Below are positions 33,820-42,673 of a DNA stretch of 49,112 nt, piece after piece. The notes below the pieces were generated by a model, which saw only the letters and a program-made list of their open reading frames with translations, was not told where the DNA came from and searched no databases. Positions within the stretch are counted from its first letter, which is position 1, and every line of letters starts with the position of its first letter. Position numbers and translations under genes: made by a program. This stretch comes from Alphaproteobacteria bacterium UBA7314. Lineage in GTDB: Bacteria > Pseudomonadota > Alphaproteobacteria > MPNO01 > UBA830. The stretch covers positions 1-49,112 of the forward strand of contig DKQG01000056.1 of NCBI GenBank assembly GCA_002471575.1, given 5' to 3'.

Positions 33820-34345
33820 CTACGCGGTCTCGTGTTCTGCCCTCCAGAGATCCCAAAGGGCGTTAGCATCCATCTTGCCACGCTCCGTTTTGGGGAGTGC
33901 GTCGCGGAAGATAAGTTCGTGCGACATCTTGAAATTGGCGAGAAGTTGACCGCAATGTTCCTGCACGGCATCCGGCGATATCCACCGACTTTCTCTCGGC
34001 TGGATGCAGACGAAGACCTGATTGCCGTAAATATCGTCCGGCACGCCGACGGTGGCAACATCCGCGACGTGCGGTATTTACCGGATAACGTTGTCGATCT
34101 CGAGCGGCGAGATGTTAGAGCGAATTGTTGGACAGTAGGGCAACACGTTCGTCGGGCCCGATGTCGCGGGCTTCGAAGTAGCGACCTATACGGTTTGCGA
34201 CTTGAAACAATTCACCATGCCTGATCTGCTTGTCTGGGTTGAGTAAATGGATCGCACCCTTGTCCGGGATTTCCGTGGCATCGCGTTCCATCCAGCCAAG
34301 AAAACTTGCCTGTTCGATGTGTGTGCTCGGTATTGAGTCGACATG
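33820..34345 (-). pseudogene. Acyl-CoA ligase (AMP-binding) pseudogene with large internal deletion
   Basis: Two pieces of one AMP-binding enzyme are joined. From 34345 leftward comes an N-terminal part: STHIEQASFLGWMERD, then RHGELFQVANRIGRYF and IGPDERVALLSNNS. At about 34115 it jumps, out of frame, to the C-terminal domain: SNISPLEIDNVIR, a TAA stop at 34078-34080, HVADVATVGVPDDIYGNQ and LPKTERGKMDANALWDLW. The roughly 350 residues between, including the P-loop and adenylation core, are absent. The 74-residue open piece at 33820-34044 is only the tail. The N-terminus also has no start codon in frame at its beginning. The closest functional type is a CaiC-like or medium-chain acyl-CoA ligase. 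Confidence 0.85.
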
Positions 34346-34514
34346 CTAGGTCAGAAACCTGTTCGGGAGGACCAGTTTTTTGATTGGAGGCTTAAAATAC
34401 CTCTTCGGTGGCGTCGGATTTACCAGATCGGTGTTCGCGAGCAACCGCCTCAAGGCGCTATTCCAGCGTCGAAAAAAATCCGGAAAGGCCTTGATTTTCG
34501 AACAGAATTAACAT

Positions 34515-34528
34515 ACTATCCAAATAGT
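34515..34528. promoter_or_regulatory. Small inverted repeat in AT-rich leader of boxC
   Basis: ACTAT-CCAA-ATAGT is a perfect five-base inverted repeat about 85 bases upstream of the boxC start, in a stretch markedly richer in A and T than its surroundings. It could be an operator or part of a promoter, but no regulator gene of the BoxR type is in the window and the repeat is short enough to arise by chance. Confidence 0.25.
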
Positions 34529-34612
34529 CAGTATTATTTCGATAACTACACCAACCCATATTTCCCGGATTTCGGGCCGATTACAGCTAAACAGGATGAC
34601 ATTGGAGGCACT

Positions 34613-36304
34613 ATGTCGACCGACTCTGTAGAAGAAACAGCGGCGGACGAGCCGCGGATCGACTTCCGGACCAGCCCGGATAAATATCACCATTGGAATC
34701 TTACGTTCGACGGGCGGGTAGCGCGACTAGCGCTCGATGTCGACGAAAAAGCAACGCTAGTTCCGGGGTACGAGCTGAAGCTCAACTCATACGATCTGGG
34801 CGTTGATATTGAGCTCTACGATGCTCTGCAGCGCATCCGGTTTGAACACCCGGAGATTGGTGCTGTAGTCGTGACGTCGGACAAAGAACGAGTATTCTGC
34901 GCCGGCGCCAACATCCGGATGTTGTCCCAGTCGACACATGCTCACAAAGTCAATTTCTGTAAGTTCACGAACGAAACCCGGAACGGGATCGAGGATGCGA
35001 CCGACAATTCAGGTATTCGCTTTCTTGCCGCCGTCAACGGTGCCTGTGCGGGCGGTGGATACGAACTTGCTCTCGCGTGCGACCATATCATGCTGATCGA
35101 CGACGGCTCGTCGACGGTGTCCCTGCCCGAACTGCCTCTGCTCGCAGTGTTGCCGGGAACCGGTGGCCTGACCCGCCTAGTTGATAAGCGGAAAATCCGG
35201 CATGACAGGGCAGACTATTTCTGCACCACTTCCGAGGGGATCCGCGGAAAACGGGCGACTGAGTGGGGTCTTGTGGACGAGGTCATACCGCGGTCGAAGT
35301 TTGATGAAGCGGTTGCAGAGCGGGCTACCGAATTCGCGTCTGCCAGCGACCGTCCAGTCGATGCGCAGGGTGTTAAGCTTACGCCTCTCAATCGGTCGAT
35401 CGAGGCCGGCCGTATCGCCTATGATACGCTTGTTGTCGATATCGACCGGGATCTCGCCACGGCAACCATTACAATCTCGGCCCCGGCAGAAGCGCCGCCG
35501 AGGGACATCTCCGGCATTGAGGCTCAAGGCGCCGCTTTCTGGCCATTCGCCATGTGTCGCGACCTTGAGGACGCAATTATGGAACTTCGCGTCAACGAAA
35601 AGGAGATCGGTACCTGGATCTTCAAGTCCGAAGGTGATTCCGCACTCGTTGAAGCCGCGGACCACGCGTTACTCGTAAATGCCGACCACTGGCTGGTGCG
35701 CGAGATGACACTTTTCATGAAGCGCACATTTAAACGCGTCGACGTGTCGTCCCGCTCGATCATCACTTTGGTCGAACCTGGAAGCTGCTTTACCGGTACG
35801 CTTCTTGAACTCGTGTTTGCCGCGGATCGCTCCTTTATGCTCGACGGCACGTTCGAAGGTTCCAACGTCCCGGAAGCATCGGTCGTCCTGACCGATATGA
35901 ATTTCGGCCCGCTTACGATGCCTAACGGCCTCACACGGCTCCAACACCGTTTCCTTAACGATCCGTCGCAGGTCGATACCGTGAAGGCCGAGACAGGCGA
36001 AATGATAGAGGCACTGGACGCCGAAGAACTGGGACTTGTCACATTCGCACCGGACGACATCGATTGGGAGGATGAGGTCCGGATTGCGGTCGAGGAACGC
36101 GCCAGTTTTTCGCCCGACGCCCTAACCGGTATGGAGGCGAGCCTTCGTTTTGCCGGTCCGGAAACGCTGGAGACCAAGATATTCGGGCGCCTGTCGGCCT
36201 GGCAAAACTGGATTTTCCAGCGGCCGAATGCGGTCGGCGGTGATGGCGCTCTGCAGGTTTACGGGTCCGGTCAGAAAGCCGATTACAACAAACAGCGTGT
36301 TTAA
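34613..36304 (+). CDS. boxC: 2,3-epoxybenzoyl-CoA dihydrolase
   Basis: BoxC hydrolytically opens the ring of 2,3-epoxybenzoyl-CoA, giving 3,4-dehydroadipyl-CoA semialdehyde and formate, in aerobic CoA-dependent benzoate degradation. The 563-residue length fits. It starts with a crotonase-like domain: VLALDVDE-type strand (ARLALDVDEKATL), FCAGANIRML near residue 99, and GACAGGGYELALACDH, the oxyanion region. A second degenerate crotonase half contains EPGSCFTGTLLELVFAADRS and NFGPLTMPNGLTRL. It ends LQVYGSGQKADYNKQRV. The start at 34613 is fixed by GGAGG four bases upstream; the frame is open to 34343. boxB follows after 82 bases. Confidence 0.95.
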   Translation: MSTDSVEETAADEPRIDFRTSPDKYHHWNLTFDGRVARLALDVDEKATLVPGYELKLNSYDLGVDIELYDALQRIRFEHPEIGAVVVTSDKERVFCAGANIRMLSQSTHAHKVNFCKFTNETRNGIEDATDNSGIRFLAAVNGACAGGGYELALACDHIMLIDDGSSTVSLPELPLLAVLPGTGGLTRLVDKRKIRHDRADYFCTTSEGIRGKRATEWGLVDEVIPRSKFDEAVAERATEFASASDRPVDAQGVKLTPLNRSIEAGRIAYDTLVVDIDRDLATATITISAPAEAPPRDISGIEAQGAAFWPFAMCRDLEDAIMELRVNEKEIGTWIFKSEGDSALVEAADHALLVNADHWLVREMTLFMKRTFKRVDVSSRSIITLVEPGSCFTGTLLELVFAADRSFMLDGTFEGSNVPEASVVLTDMNFGPLTMPNGLTRLQHRFLNDPSQVDTVKAETGEMIEALDAEELGLVTFAPDDIDWEDEVRIAVEERASFSPDALTGMEASLRFAGPETLETKIFGRLSAWQNWIFQRPNAVGGDGALQVYGSGQKADYNKQRV

Positions 36305-36320
36305 AATATAAATCTGAAAA

Positions 36321-36362
36321 TAAACAGCATGAGTATTAGGTAGGAAATACACTTGCTGTTTA
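36321..36362 (+). repeat. Nine-base inverted repeat in the boxC-boxB gap
   Basis: TAAACAGCA at 36321-36329 is exactly complementary to TGCTGTTTA at 36354-36362, with 24 bases between. It lies just ahead of the boxB ribosome binding site in AT-rich DNA. No T run follows, so it is not a standard terminator. It could be an operator pair or an mRNA stem that sets relative boxC and boxB levels. Confidence 0.45.
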
Positions 36363-36386
36363 AAAATGCCCTTGAGGAGTATTGTT

Positions 36387-37814
36387 ATGGTTTCTATCAA
36401 TTACAATGAGCGTATCCCAAATAATGTTGATCTTACTGAGAACCGGCGATTGCAAAGGGCGCTCGAATCCTGGCTGCCGAATTACCTGAGCTGGTGGGAT
36501 GAACTCGGCCCGGAAGGCACGCAGGGTTATGACGTCTATCTACGGACGGCAGTGGACGTAAACGCCGATGGCTGGGCAAATTTTGATTACGTTAAAATGC
36601 CGGAATACCGATGGGGCATTTTCCTGAACGAGCCGGTGCCAGACCGGAAAATCGCTTTTGGCGACCACAAGGGCGACCCGGTGTGGCAGGAAGTACCCGG
36701 GGAATACCGTTCGACCCTCCGGCGGCTGATTGTGACTCAGGGTGATACGGAGCCGGCATCGGTTGAACAGCAGCGTGTACTTGGCCAGACTGCGCCGTCG
36801 CTGTATGACCTGCGAAATCTGTTCCAGATCAACGTGGAGGAAGGCCGCCACCTTTGGGCCATGGTTTACCTGCTTCATGCCCATTTCGGCCGCGATGGTC
36901 GCGAAGAAGCAGAAATGATGCTCGAACGCCATTCCGGCGATCCGGACAAGCCGCGCATTCTGGGCGCTTTCAACGAGCCGACACCCGACTGGCTGTCTAT
37001 GTTCATGTTCGCGTTCTTCACCGACCGCGACGGCAAGTACCAGTTGGCGTCGTTGGCGGAAAGCGGGTTCGACCCCTTGGCGCGGACATGCCAGTTCATG
37101 CTGACCGAGGAAGCGCATCATATGTTCGTCGGCGAATCCGGCGTTATGCGGATCGTCAAGCGCACCTGCGAGGTAATGGACGAACTGGGCACCGACGATC
37201 CGGAGCGTATTCGCCAGGCTGGCGCAATCGATCTTCCCACCATGCAGAAATGGATCAATTTTCACTACTCGGTGTCCGTCGATCTGTTCGGCCAAGAGTT
37301 GTCCACCAATGCCGCCAACTACTACACCCAAGGCCTTAAGGGGCGTTTCCATGAAGAGAAGATCGACGACGATCACCGTCTGGTAGATTACACCTACCCT
37401 GTCTTCATGCTGCAGGGCGACAAGATCGTCGAAGAACAGCACCCGGCGCTGACGTCTGTGAATGAAAAGCTGCGCCAGGATTATATTGACGATTGCCAAC
37501 GCGGGGTGACCCGTTGGAACAAGGTGATCGAAAAGCATGGACACGATTTACGGTTGCGACTGCCGCATCGTGGTTTCCACCGGGCGATTGGCAATTTTGC
37601 CGAGGTCAAGGTTTCGCCGGACGGCAAAGTGATCTCGGAAGCGGAATGGACCAAAAACGTCTCGGACTGGCTGCCGACCGAAAGCGATAAGGAATTCGTC
37701 AAGTCGTTGATGAAGCCCTGCTACGAGCATGGCAAGATCGCCGATTGGATCGCGCCGCCAACCCGAGGGGTCCACGGCAATCCATTCGAATACGAGTACG
37801 TGAAGTTCAACTAA
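36387..37814 (+). CDS. boxB: Benzoyl-CoA 2,3-epoxidase, oxygenase component
   Basis: BoxB is the diiron monooxygenase that epoxidises benzoyl-CoA, with electrons from the BoxA reductase. The 475-residue length matches. Carboxylate-bridged diiron ligands are seen in FQINVEEGRHLWAMVYLLH (Glu and His near residues 150-156) and LTEEAHHMFVGESG (near 242). Other typical blocks are GWANFDYVKMPEYRWGIFL and the C-terminal PTRGVHGNPFEYEYVKFN. ATG 36387 has a GAGGAG site nine bases upstream; an earlier ATG at 36366 lies before that site. A strong terminator follows the stop. No boxA reductase gene occurs in this window, so it must be elsewhere or be replaced by another reductase. Confidence 0.95.
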   Translation: MVSINYNERIPNNVDLTENRRLQRALESWLPNYLSWWDELGPEGTQGYDVYLRTAVDVNADGWANFDYVKMPEYRWGIFLNEPVPDRKIAFGDHKGDPVWQEVPGEYRSTLRRLIVTQGDTEPASVEQQRVLGQTAPSLYDLRNLFQINVEEGRHLWAMVYLLHAHFGRDGREEAEMMLERHSGDPDKPRILGAFNEPTPDWLSMFMFAFFTDRDGKYQLASLAESGFDPLARTCQFMLTEEAHHMFVGESGVMRIVKRTCEVMDELGTDDPERIRQAGAIDLPTMQKWINFHYSVSVDLFGQELSTNAANYYTQGLKGRFHEEKIDDDHRLVDYTYPVFMLQGDKIVEEQHPALTSVNEKLRQDYIDDCQRGVTRWNKVIEKHGHDLRLRLPHRGFHRAIGNFAEVKVSPDGKVISEAEWTKNVSDWLPTESDKEFVKSLMKPCYEHGKIADWIAPPTRGVHGNPFEYEYVKFN

Positions 37815-37820
37815 TATGGC

Positions 37821-37851
37821 GAAGGGCGGGTTTCATACCCGCCCTTCTTCC
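37821..37851 (+). terminator. Rho-independent-type terminator after boxB
   Basis: GAAGGGCGGGT (37821-37831) pairs perfectly with ACCCGCCCTTC (37837-37847) around a five-base TTCAT loop, beginning six bases after the boxB stop. The following sequence is only TTCC rather than a long T run. It probably ends or attenuates the boxCB transcript before the benzoate-CoA ligase gene. Confidence 0.75.
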
Positions 37852-37928
37852 ATCAGCTACACGGGGGCGCTAAAAGTAACAAATAACTGCCGGCCAGAAG
37901 GCTGGAGACTATAGAGAGGGAGTATACG

Positions 37929-39512
37929 ATGGAACCCAACACGGTTCTTATCGACAGGTCCGGCGAGGCGCCTGTTTTCACCTTTGCGGACTCGTTTAAT
38001 ATTGCGGTGCATATGATTGATCGCCATCTGGACGAGGGTAGGTCAGATCGTATTGCCTACATCACTGAGCATGAGGAAGTAACTTACGGTGATTTGGCCG
38101 AACGCGTAAACCGCTGTGGAAACGCTCTGCTCGCTGCCGGTGTACCGCCGCGCGAACGCATGTTGATGATCGTCAAGGACTGCCCAGAATTCGTGTATCT
38201 GTACTATGGCGCGATCAAGGCGGGCATTGTTCCGGTCCCGATCAACACGCTTCTGCGGGCCAAAGACTACCAGTACATGGTCGAGGATTCCGGGTGCGCT
38301 GCGCTGATCTATTCGCCCGAATTCGCCGACGAAGTGGAGCCGGCCCTCGCTGCGGCATCGCGCGCACCCGCTTTCGTAACGAAGACCGAGGGTGATGGTG
38401 GCATAAAGCAAATGATCGACGCGGGCGGTAAAGAGCTCGACCCTTACCCATCGGATGCCATGGCGGACTGCTTCTGGCTCTACTCCTCCGGCTCTACCGG
38501 CCGTCCGAAGGGTACGGTTCACCGGCAGCGGGACCTGCTGGTTAACAGCGTCCTATATACGGAGCCGGTACTGAACATCACCGAAGACGACATCATGTTT
38601 TCGGCAGCTAAGCTTTTCTTTGCTTATGGGTTGGGGAATTCGATGAATTTTCCGCTCAACTATGGCGCTTGTACGATTTTGTCCGACGAGCGGCCTTCGC
38701 CGGAAATGACGTTCCGCCTAATAGAAAAATACAAGCCGACTATCTATTACGGCGTACCCACGCTCTACGCCGCGCAGTGCCGGGCGCTGGAAACGGAAAG
38801 CCCGGACCTGTCAAGCCTTCGCGTTTCGGTGTCGGCCGGAGAGTCGCTGCCGGCGCCAATTTTTTACCGCTGGGAAGAAAAAGTCGGGCATCCGCCGATC
38901 GATGGGATCGGATCGACCGAAGGTACGCACATCTTCATTTCCAACCGCCCAGGAGAAGCCAAGGCCGGTACCAGCGGCAAGGTGCTGCCCGGCTACAAGG
39001 CCCGTATCGTCGACGATGACGGTAACGACGTTGAACCGGGGGAGGTAGGAAGTCTCTGGGTGCAGGGTCAGTCGATGGCGGCTTATTACTGGGACCAGCC
39101 GGAGCGGACTTCGCAGACCATGCTGGGCGATGACTGGCTGAACACCGGCGATACCTATACCCAAGACGAAGACGGCTTCTACGTCTACAATGGACGGTCA
39201 GACGACATGATCAAGGTTGGCGGGATCTGGTGTTCGCCAATCGAGATCGAATCCCGACTGATCGACCACCCAAAGGTGCTCGAGGCAGGCGTTGTGGGAC
39301 GCGAAGACAGCGACGGGCTGATGAAACCCGAAGCGCATATCATCCTGAAAGAACGCGGAGACGCGTGCGACGATCTGGCCGCCGAGTTGTTGGAACACTG
39401 CAAGGATGGGCTGGCCCGGTACAAATACCCCCGCTGGTTCCATTTCGTTGAGGATCTGCCCAAAACGGCGACCGGAAAAATTCAGCGTTTCAAGCTACGG
39501 TCAGGGGAGTAA
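37929..39512 (+). CDS. bclA: Benzoate-CoA ligase family protein
   Basis: This 527-residue ligase activates an aromatic acid to its CoA thioester with ATP, giving AMP and PPi. The P-loop is LYSSGSTGRPKGTVH near residue 179. Family-specific blocks follow: SAAKLFFAYGLGNSMNFPL, IYYGVPTLYAA, LRVSVSAGESLPAPI, IDGIGSTEGTHIFISN and WLNTGDTYTQDEDGFYVYNGRSDDMIKVGG. The catalytic Lys is in LPKTATGKIQRFKLR at the end. The layout with boxC and boxB upstream makes benzoate, or a substituted benzoate, the likely substrate. A terminator separates it from boxB, and a GAGAGGGAG site precedes the ATG. It starts a rightward run of four genes. Confidence 0.92.
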   Translation: MEPNTVLIDRSGEAPVFTFADSFNIAVHMIDRHLDEGRSDRIAYITEHEEVTYGDLAERVNRCGNALLAAGVPPRERMLMIVKDCPEFVYLYYGAIKAGIVPVPINTLLRAKDYQYMVEDSGCAALIYSPEFADEVEPALAAASRAPAFVTKTEGDGGIKQMIDAGGKELDPYPSDAMADCFWLYSSGSTGRPKGTVHRQRDLLVNSVLYTEPVLNITEDDIMFSAAKLFFAYGLGNSMNFPLNYGACTILSDERPSPEMTFRLIEKYKPTIYYGVPTLYAAQCRALETESPDLSSLRVSVSAGESLPAPIFYRWEEKVGHPPIDGIGSTEGTHIFISNRPGEAKAGTSGKVLPGYKARIVDDDGNDVEPGEVGSLWVQGQSMAAYYWDQPERTSQTMLGDDWLNTGDTYTQDEDGFYVYNGRSDDMIKVGGIWCSPIEIESRLIDHPKVLEAGVVGREDSDGLMKPEAHIILKERGDACDDLAAELLEHCKDGLARYKYPRWFHFVEDLPKTATGKIQRFKLRSGE

Positions 39513-39548
39513 GCTTCAGGCTTACCGAACGTAGTCAGGGATCCCGAT

Positions 39549-40379
39549 ATGCCTAAAGTGCTCTCCGAAGAACAACTCGCGTTTTACCGGGACAAAGGGT
39601 ATCTGGCGCCTTTCGACGGTGTAGATCCTGCCGATGCAGCGGCAATGTGTGAGGATCTCCACGCCTTCGAACGTGATGAAGGCATGCGGGCGTCGGAAAT
39701 TGTCGTCAAAGGGCATTTGTGTTTCCGCCGGTCCTACGAATTTTCCTGCCATCCAAAAGTGCTTGATGTCGTGGAAGATCTGATCGGGCCTAATATCTAC
39801 GCGTTGTCGTCCCGTTTCTGGATGAAACCCGGCCAAGATGGATCTTTTGTTTCGTGGCACCAGGATTCGGCATATTTCGGCCTGGAGCCGAACGAGCTTG
39901 TCACGGTGTGGCTGGCTTTAACGGACAGTACGCCGGAAAACGGATGCGTGCGGGTCATCCCGGGAACCCACCAGGGCGAAATTTACTCGCATGTCGAGAC
40001 CTACGACGACAAGAACCTTTTGGCGCGCGGACAGTCCATCGAGGATATAGACCACTCCGATGCCGTGGACCTTGTTCTCAAGGCCGGGCAGTTTTCCTGT
40101 CACCACGAACGCATCGTACATGGTTCAGATGTTAACGACACAGATCGGATGCGGATCGGTGTGGGCATTTTCTATTTCCCGGCGCATGTCAGTTCCACCA
40201 TCGGACGTAGGCCCGCTTCTCTGGTCCGTGGTGTTGACGATTACGGCCACTGGGATGCTGACCCTGTTCCGGCCTCGGATCGCGATGCGGAGGTATACTC
40301 GCACGTGAAAGCGGCAGGCGAACGCTACGTCGATCCGCAATACGCACAGGAAGCCGCCCGAGAAGACACAACACTCTGA
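39549..40379 (+). CDS. Phytanoyl-CoA dioxygenase (PhyH) family protein
   Basis: The 276-residue protein is an Fe(II)/2-oxoglutarate-dependent oxygenase of the PhyH type. The metal triad HxD...H is visible as WHQDSAYFG (His102-x-Asp104 region) and ERIVHGSDVN (second His about 78 residues later). The 2-oxoglutarate-binding Arg is probably in DRMRIGVGIFYFP. NGCVRVIPGTHQGEI is a typical core strand. It is 36 bases after the benzoate-CoA ligase and 26 bases before the amidase, in one apparent operon. It may hydroxylate a side chain or CoA ester; the substrate is unknown. Confidence 0.9.
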   Translation: MPKVLSEEQLAFYRDKGYLAPFDGVDPADAAAMCEDLHAFERDEGMRASEIVVKGHLCFRRSYEFSCHPKVLDVVEDLIGPNIYALSSRFWMKPGQDGSFVSWHQDSAYFGLEPNELVTVWLALTDSTPENGCVRVIPGTHQGEIYSHVETYDDKNLLARGQSIEDIDHSDAVDLVLKAGQFSCHHERIVHGSDVNDTDRMRIGVGIFYFPAHVSSTIGRRPASLVRGVDDYGHWDADPVPASDRDAEVYSHVKAAGERYVDPQYAQEAAREDTTL

Positions 40380-40405
40380 TCGCTAGAAGAGGACAGGGAA
40401 ACGAC

Positions 40406-41701
40406 ATGGTATGCTTTACCAATGACCGCCCGTCCGGCCTGAGTGCGCTGACGGCAAGCGACGCGGCGGCAGGCCTTGCGGCGGGCGAATTTTCCTCCGA
40501 ACGCCTGGTAGCGGAGTGTTTGGACCGCATAAAATACGACAACGATACACTGCATGCATGGACATATGTCGACGCCGATCACGCGCTCGCGCAGGCGCGC
40601 GCGTGCGATGCGGCTGACAGTCCAGTGGGGCCGCTGCATGGCATTCCGGTTGGCGTAAAAGATGTCCTCGATACGTCCGACATGCCGACCGAATACGGCT
40701 CTGAGATATACCGCGGCCATAGACCCGACGCGGATTCGGCGTGTGTTGCGGCACTCCGCGCGGCGGGCGCCATCATTCTCGGCAAAACGACGACCACCCA
40801 GTTTGCAAGCCCGCTACCGGTCGGCGTACGCAATCCCCATGATACCGAGCGTACTCCCGGCGTCTCATCCAGCGGGTCCGCCGCGGCGGTGGCGGATTAC
40901 ATGGTGCCGCTTGCCAACGGGACTCAGACTGGCGGTTCGGTGATCCTGCCGGCATCGTTCTGCGGCGTCGTCGGATATAAGGCCAGCCTCGACGGTCTCG
41001 ACCGGACCGGAATCGCCGGATTGAAAAAGACACTGGATACGCTGGGCTATTTTGCGCGCTCCGCCGAAGATATCGGGTTGGTCTACGGGGCAGTGACTGG
41101 CCGCACTGTTCCCGCGGATGCCGGCCAACCAAAAATCGGCGTTTGCCGCACCCCGATGTGGCACGAGGCCGAGGACTGCGTACAGGCCGCTCTCGAGGCA
41201 GCTGCGTCGGAGCTGTCTGCTGCAGGTTACGACGTCGCCGATGTCAGCCTGCCGCCCCAGTTCGATACCATCGAGGAACCTTTTCGCGTGATATCGAATT
41301 ACGAGGGTAAACAGGCACTGGCCGGAGAGTTCCGCGATCACATGGACAAAATGAATTCGTGGATGCAGGAAACCGGAAAATCGACCTGGTCGGAGACGGA
41401 ATATGCCAACGCGGTTGCTGCCGCAGATGTCGCGCGGACGGCGCTGGGTAATCTTTATGACGACTACCCTGTGCTGCTGACGCCATCGACAGCAGGCGAA
41501 GCGCCTGCCGATCTGATCAGCGTGACGATGTCGTCCTTCAACCGCATGTGGACCCTGATGCACGGTCCCACAATGACACTGCCTGCATCCACGGGCCCGA
41601 ACGGCATGCCGGTAGGCGTTCAGATTGCCGCCCGGGTGGGCGACGATGCGGCGCTGATAGGCTGGTCGGCCGGCATCTTTGACGTTATTCGGAGCGCATA
41701 A
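40406..41701 (+). CDS. Amidase signature family hydrolase
   Basis: This 431-residue enzyme has the Ser-cisSer-Lys triad of the amidase signature family. The Lys is in IPVGVKDVLDT near residue 80. The cis-Ser is in GVSSSGSAAAVADYM near 157, and the nucleophile Ser is in TQTGGSVILPASFCG near 182. AIILGKTTTTQF and FNRMWTLMHGPTMTLPASTG also fit. The family hydrolyses amides, or transfers the amido group when part of GatCAB; no gatB or gatC neighbours are present. Next to a benzoate-CoA ligase and box genes, it might release an aromatic acid from an amide or N-acyl compound. This role is inferred from position. Confidence 0.92.
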   Translation: MVCFTNDRPSGLSALTASDAAAGLAAGEFSSERLVAECLDRIKYDNDTLHAWTYVDADHALAQARACDAADSPVGPLHGIPVGVKDVLDTSDMPTEYGSEIYRGHRPDADSACVAALRAAGAIILGKTTTTQFASPLPVGVRNPHDTERTPGVSSSGSAAAVADYMVPLANGTQTGGSVILPASFCGVVGYKASLDGLDRTGIAGLKKTLDTLGYFARSAEDIGLVYGAVTGRTVPADAGQPKIGVCRTPMWHEAEDCVQAALEAAASELSAAGYDVADVSLPPQFDTIEEPFRVISNYEGKQALAGEFRDHMDKMNSWMQETGKSTWSETEYANAVAAADVARTALGNLYDDYPVLLTPSTAGEAPADLISVTMSSFNRMWTLMHGPTMTLPASTGPNGMPVGVQIAARVGDDAALIGWSAGIFDVIRSA

Positions 41702-41773
41702 CGCTCTATTCCGGTCTCTTGTGTGCCGCTATTGGGACAGTATAGTTCTCGCGGTATAACCGGAGACCTTCAC

Positions 41774-42646
41774 ATGCAATCGAAATCCGCCACCCTTGCG
41801 AGCAAACTGCGCAATACGGACGAATTTATCGTCGCGCCCGGGGTTTACGATATGATCTCCGCTAAGATGGCGGACCGGGTTGGTTTTCACGCCCTGTACA
41901 TGACGGGTTCGGGGACGGTGGCATCCCATCTCGGGCTGCCCGATGCAGGCATTGCGACCTATACCGACATGGTATCCCGTGCGGGGCGCGTTGCGGGCGG
42001 GACGCAGACTCCTTTGATAGCCGATGCCGATACCGGATATGGCGGGCCGGTGAACGTGAGGGAAACGGTGCGTGGATACGAAATGGCCGGGGTATCGGCC
42101 ATTCAGATAGAGGATCAGGACTTCCCCAAGAAATGTGGCCATTTATCGGGACACAAGCTAATTCCAGCGGAAGACATGGTAACGAAGATCAAGGTCGCCC
42201 TCGACAGCCGCCTTTCCGACGACACCCTGATTATTGCGCGGACCGACGCGCGGAAAGCACTCGGACGGGACGAAGCCATGCTGCGGTCCGAATTGTATGT
42301 GAAGGCCGGTGCCGATGTTCTGTTTTATGAAGCGCCGTCCAACGTCGATGAGATGCGTGAGATCGGTTCGCGGTTCGGGAGAGATATTCCGTTGCTTTCC
42401 AACATGGTGAACGGCGGCGTCACACCTGTTATGAAGCCTGAGGAACTAGCAGATCTGGGATACCGGATTGCCATATTTCCGTCGGCGGGATTCCTCGCGA
42501 CCTGCAATGCGTTGAATGCGGTTTACGGTTCCCTGAAGCAGGATGGAGACGCGGAGACCGGTGGTGTAGATCTGTTTTCGTTCGGCGAGTTCAACGATCT
42601 GATGGGCTTCAATGACATAGTCGAATTCGAGGAAAGGTATAACTAG
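41774..42646 (+). CDS. Isocitrate lyase/PEP mutase family protein
   Basis: The 290-residue protein has the alpha/beta barrel of this superfamily. PGVYDMISAKMADRVGF opens it, and ADADTGYGGPVNV holds the metal-binding Asp residues. IQIEDQDFPKKCGHLSGHKLIP contains the flexible catalytic loop with KKCGHLSG, as in methylisocitrate-lyase-like or carboxyPEP mutase-like enzymes. IIARTDARKAL and SNMVNGGVTP complete the pattern. It is too short for classical isocitrate lyase. The frame is open to 41723, but the domain starts at 41774. Typical reactions are C-C bond cleavage of 2-hydroxy/2-alkyl malate-type acids. Its stop shares a CTAG with a possible alternative end of the opposite-strand gene. Confidence 0.9.
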   Translation: MQSKSATLASKLRNTDEFIVAPGVYDMISAKMADRVGFHALYMTGSGTVASHLGLPDAGIATYTDMVSRAGRVAGGTQTPLIADADTGYGGPVNVRETVRGYEMAGVSAIQIEDQDFPKKCGHLSGHKLIPAEDMVTKIKVALDSRLSDDTLIIARTDARKALGRDEAMLRSELYVKAGADVLFYEAPSNVDEMREIGSRFGRDIPLLSNMVNGGVTPVMKPEELADLGYRIAIFPSAGFLATCNALNAVYGSLKQDGDAETGGVDLFSFGEFNDLMGFNDIVEFEERYN

Positions 42647-42673
42647 ATAACAGCGCCGACGATTATGTAACCG

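Noticed and set aside
40406..41701. GatA subunit of the tRNA amidotransferase
   Set aside because: There are no gatB or gatC neighbours and the gene lies in a catabolic operon, so a stand-alone amidase is more likely.
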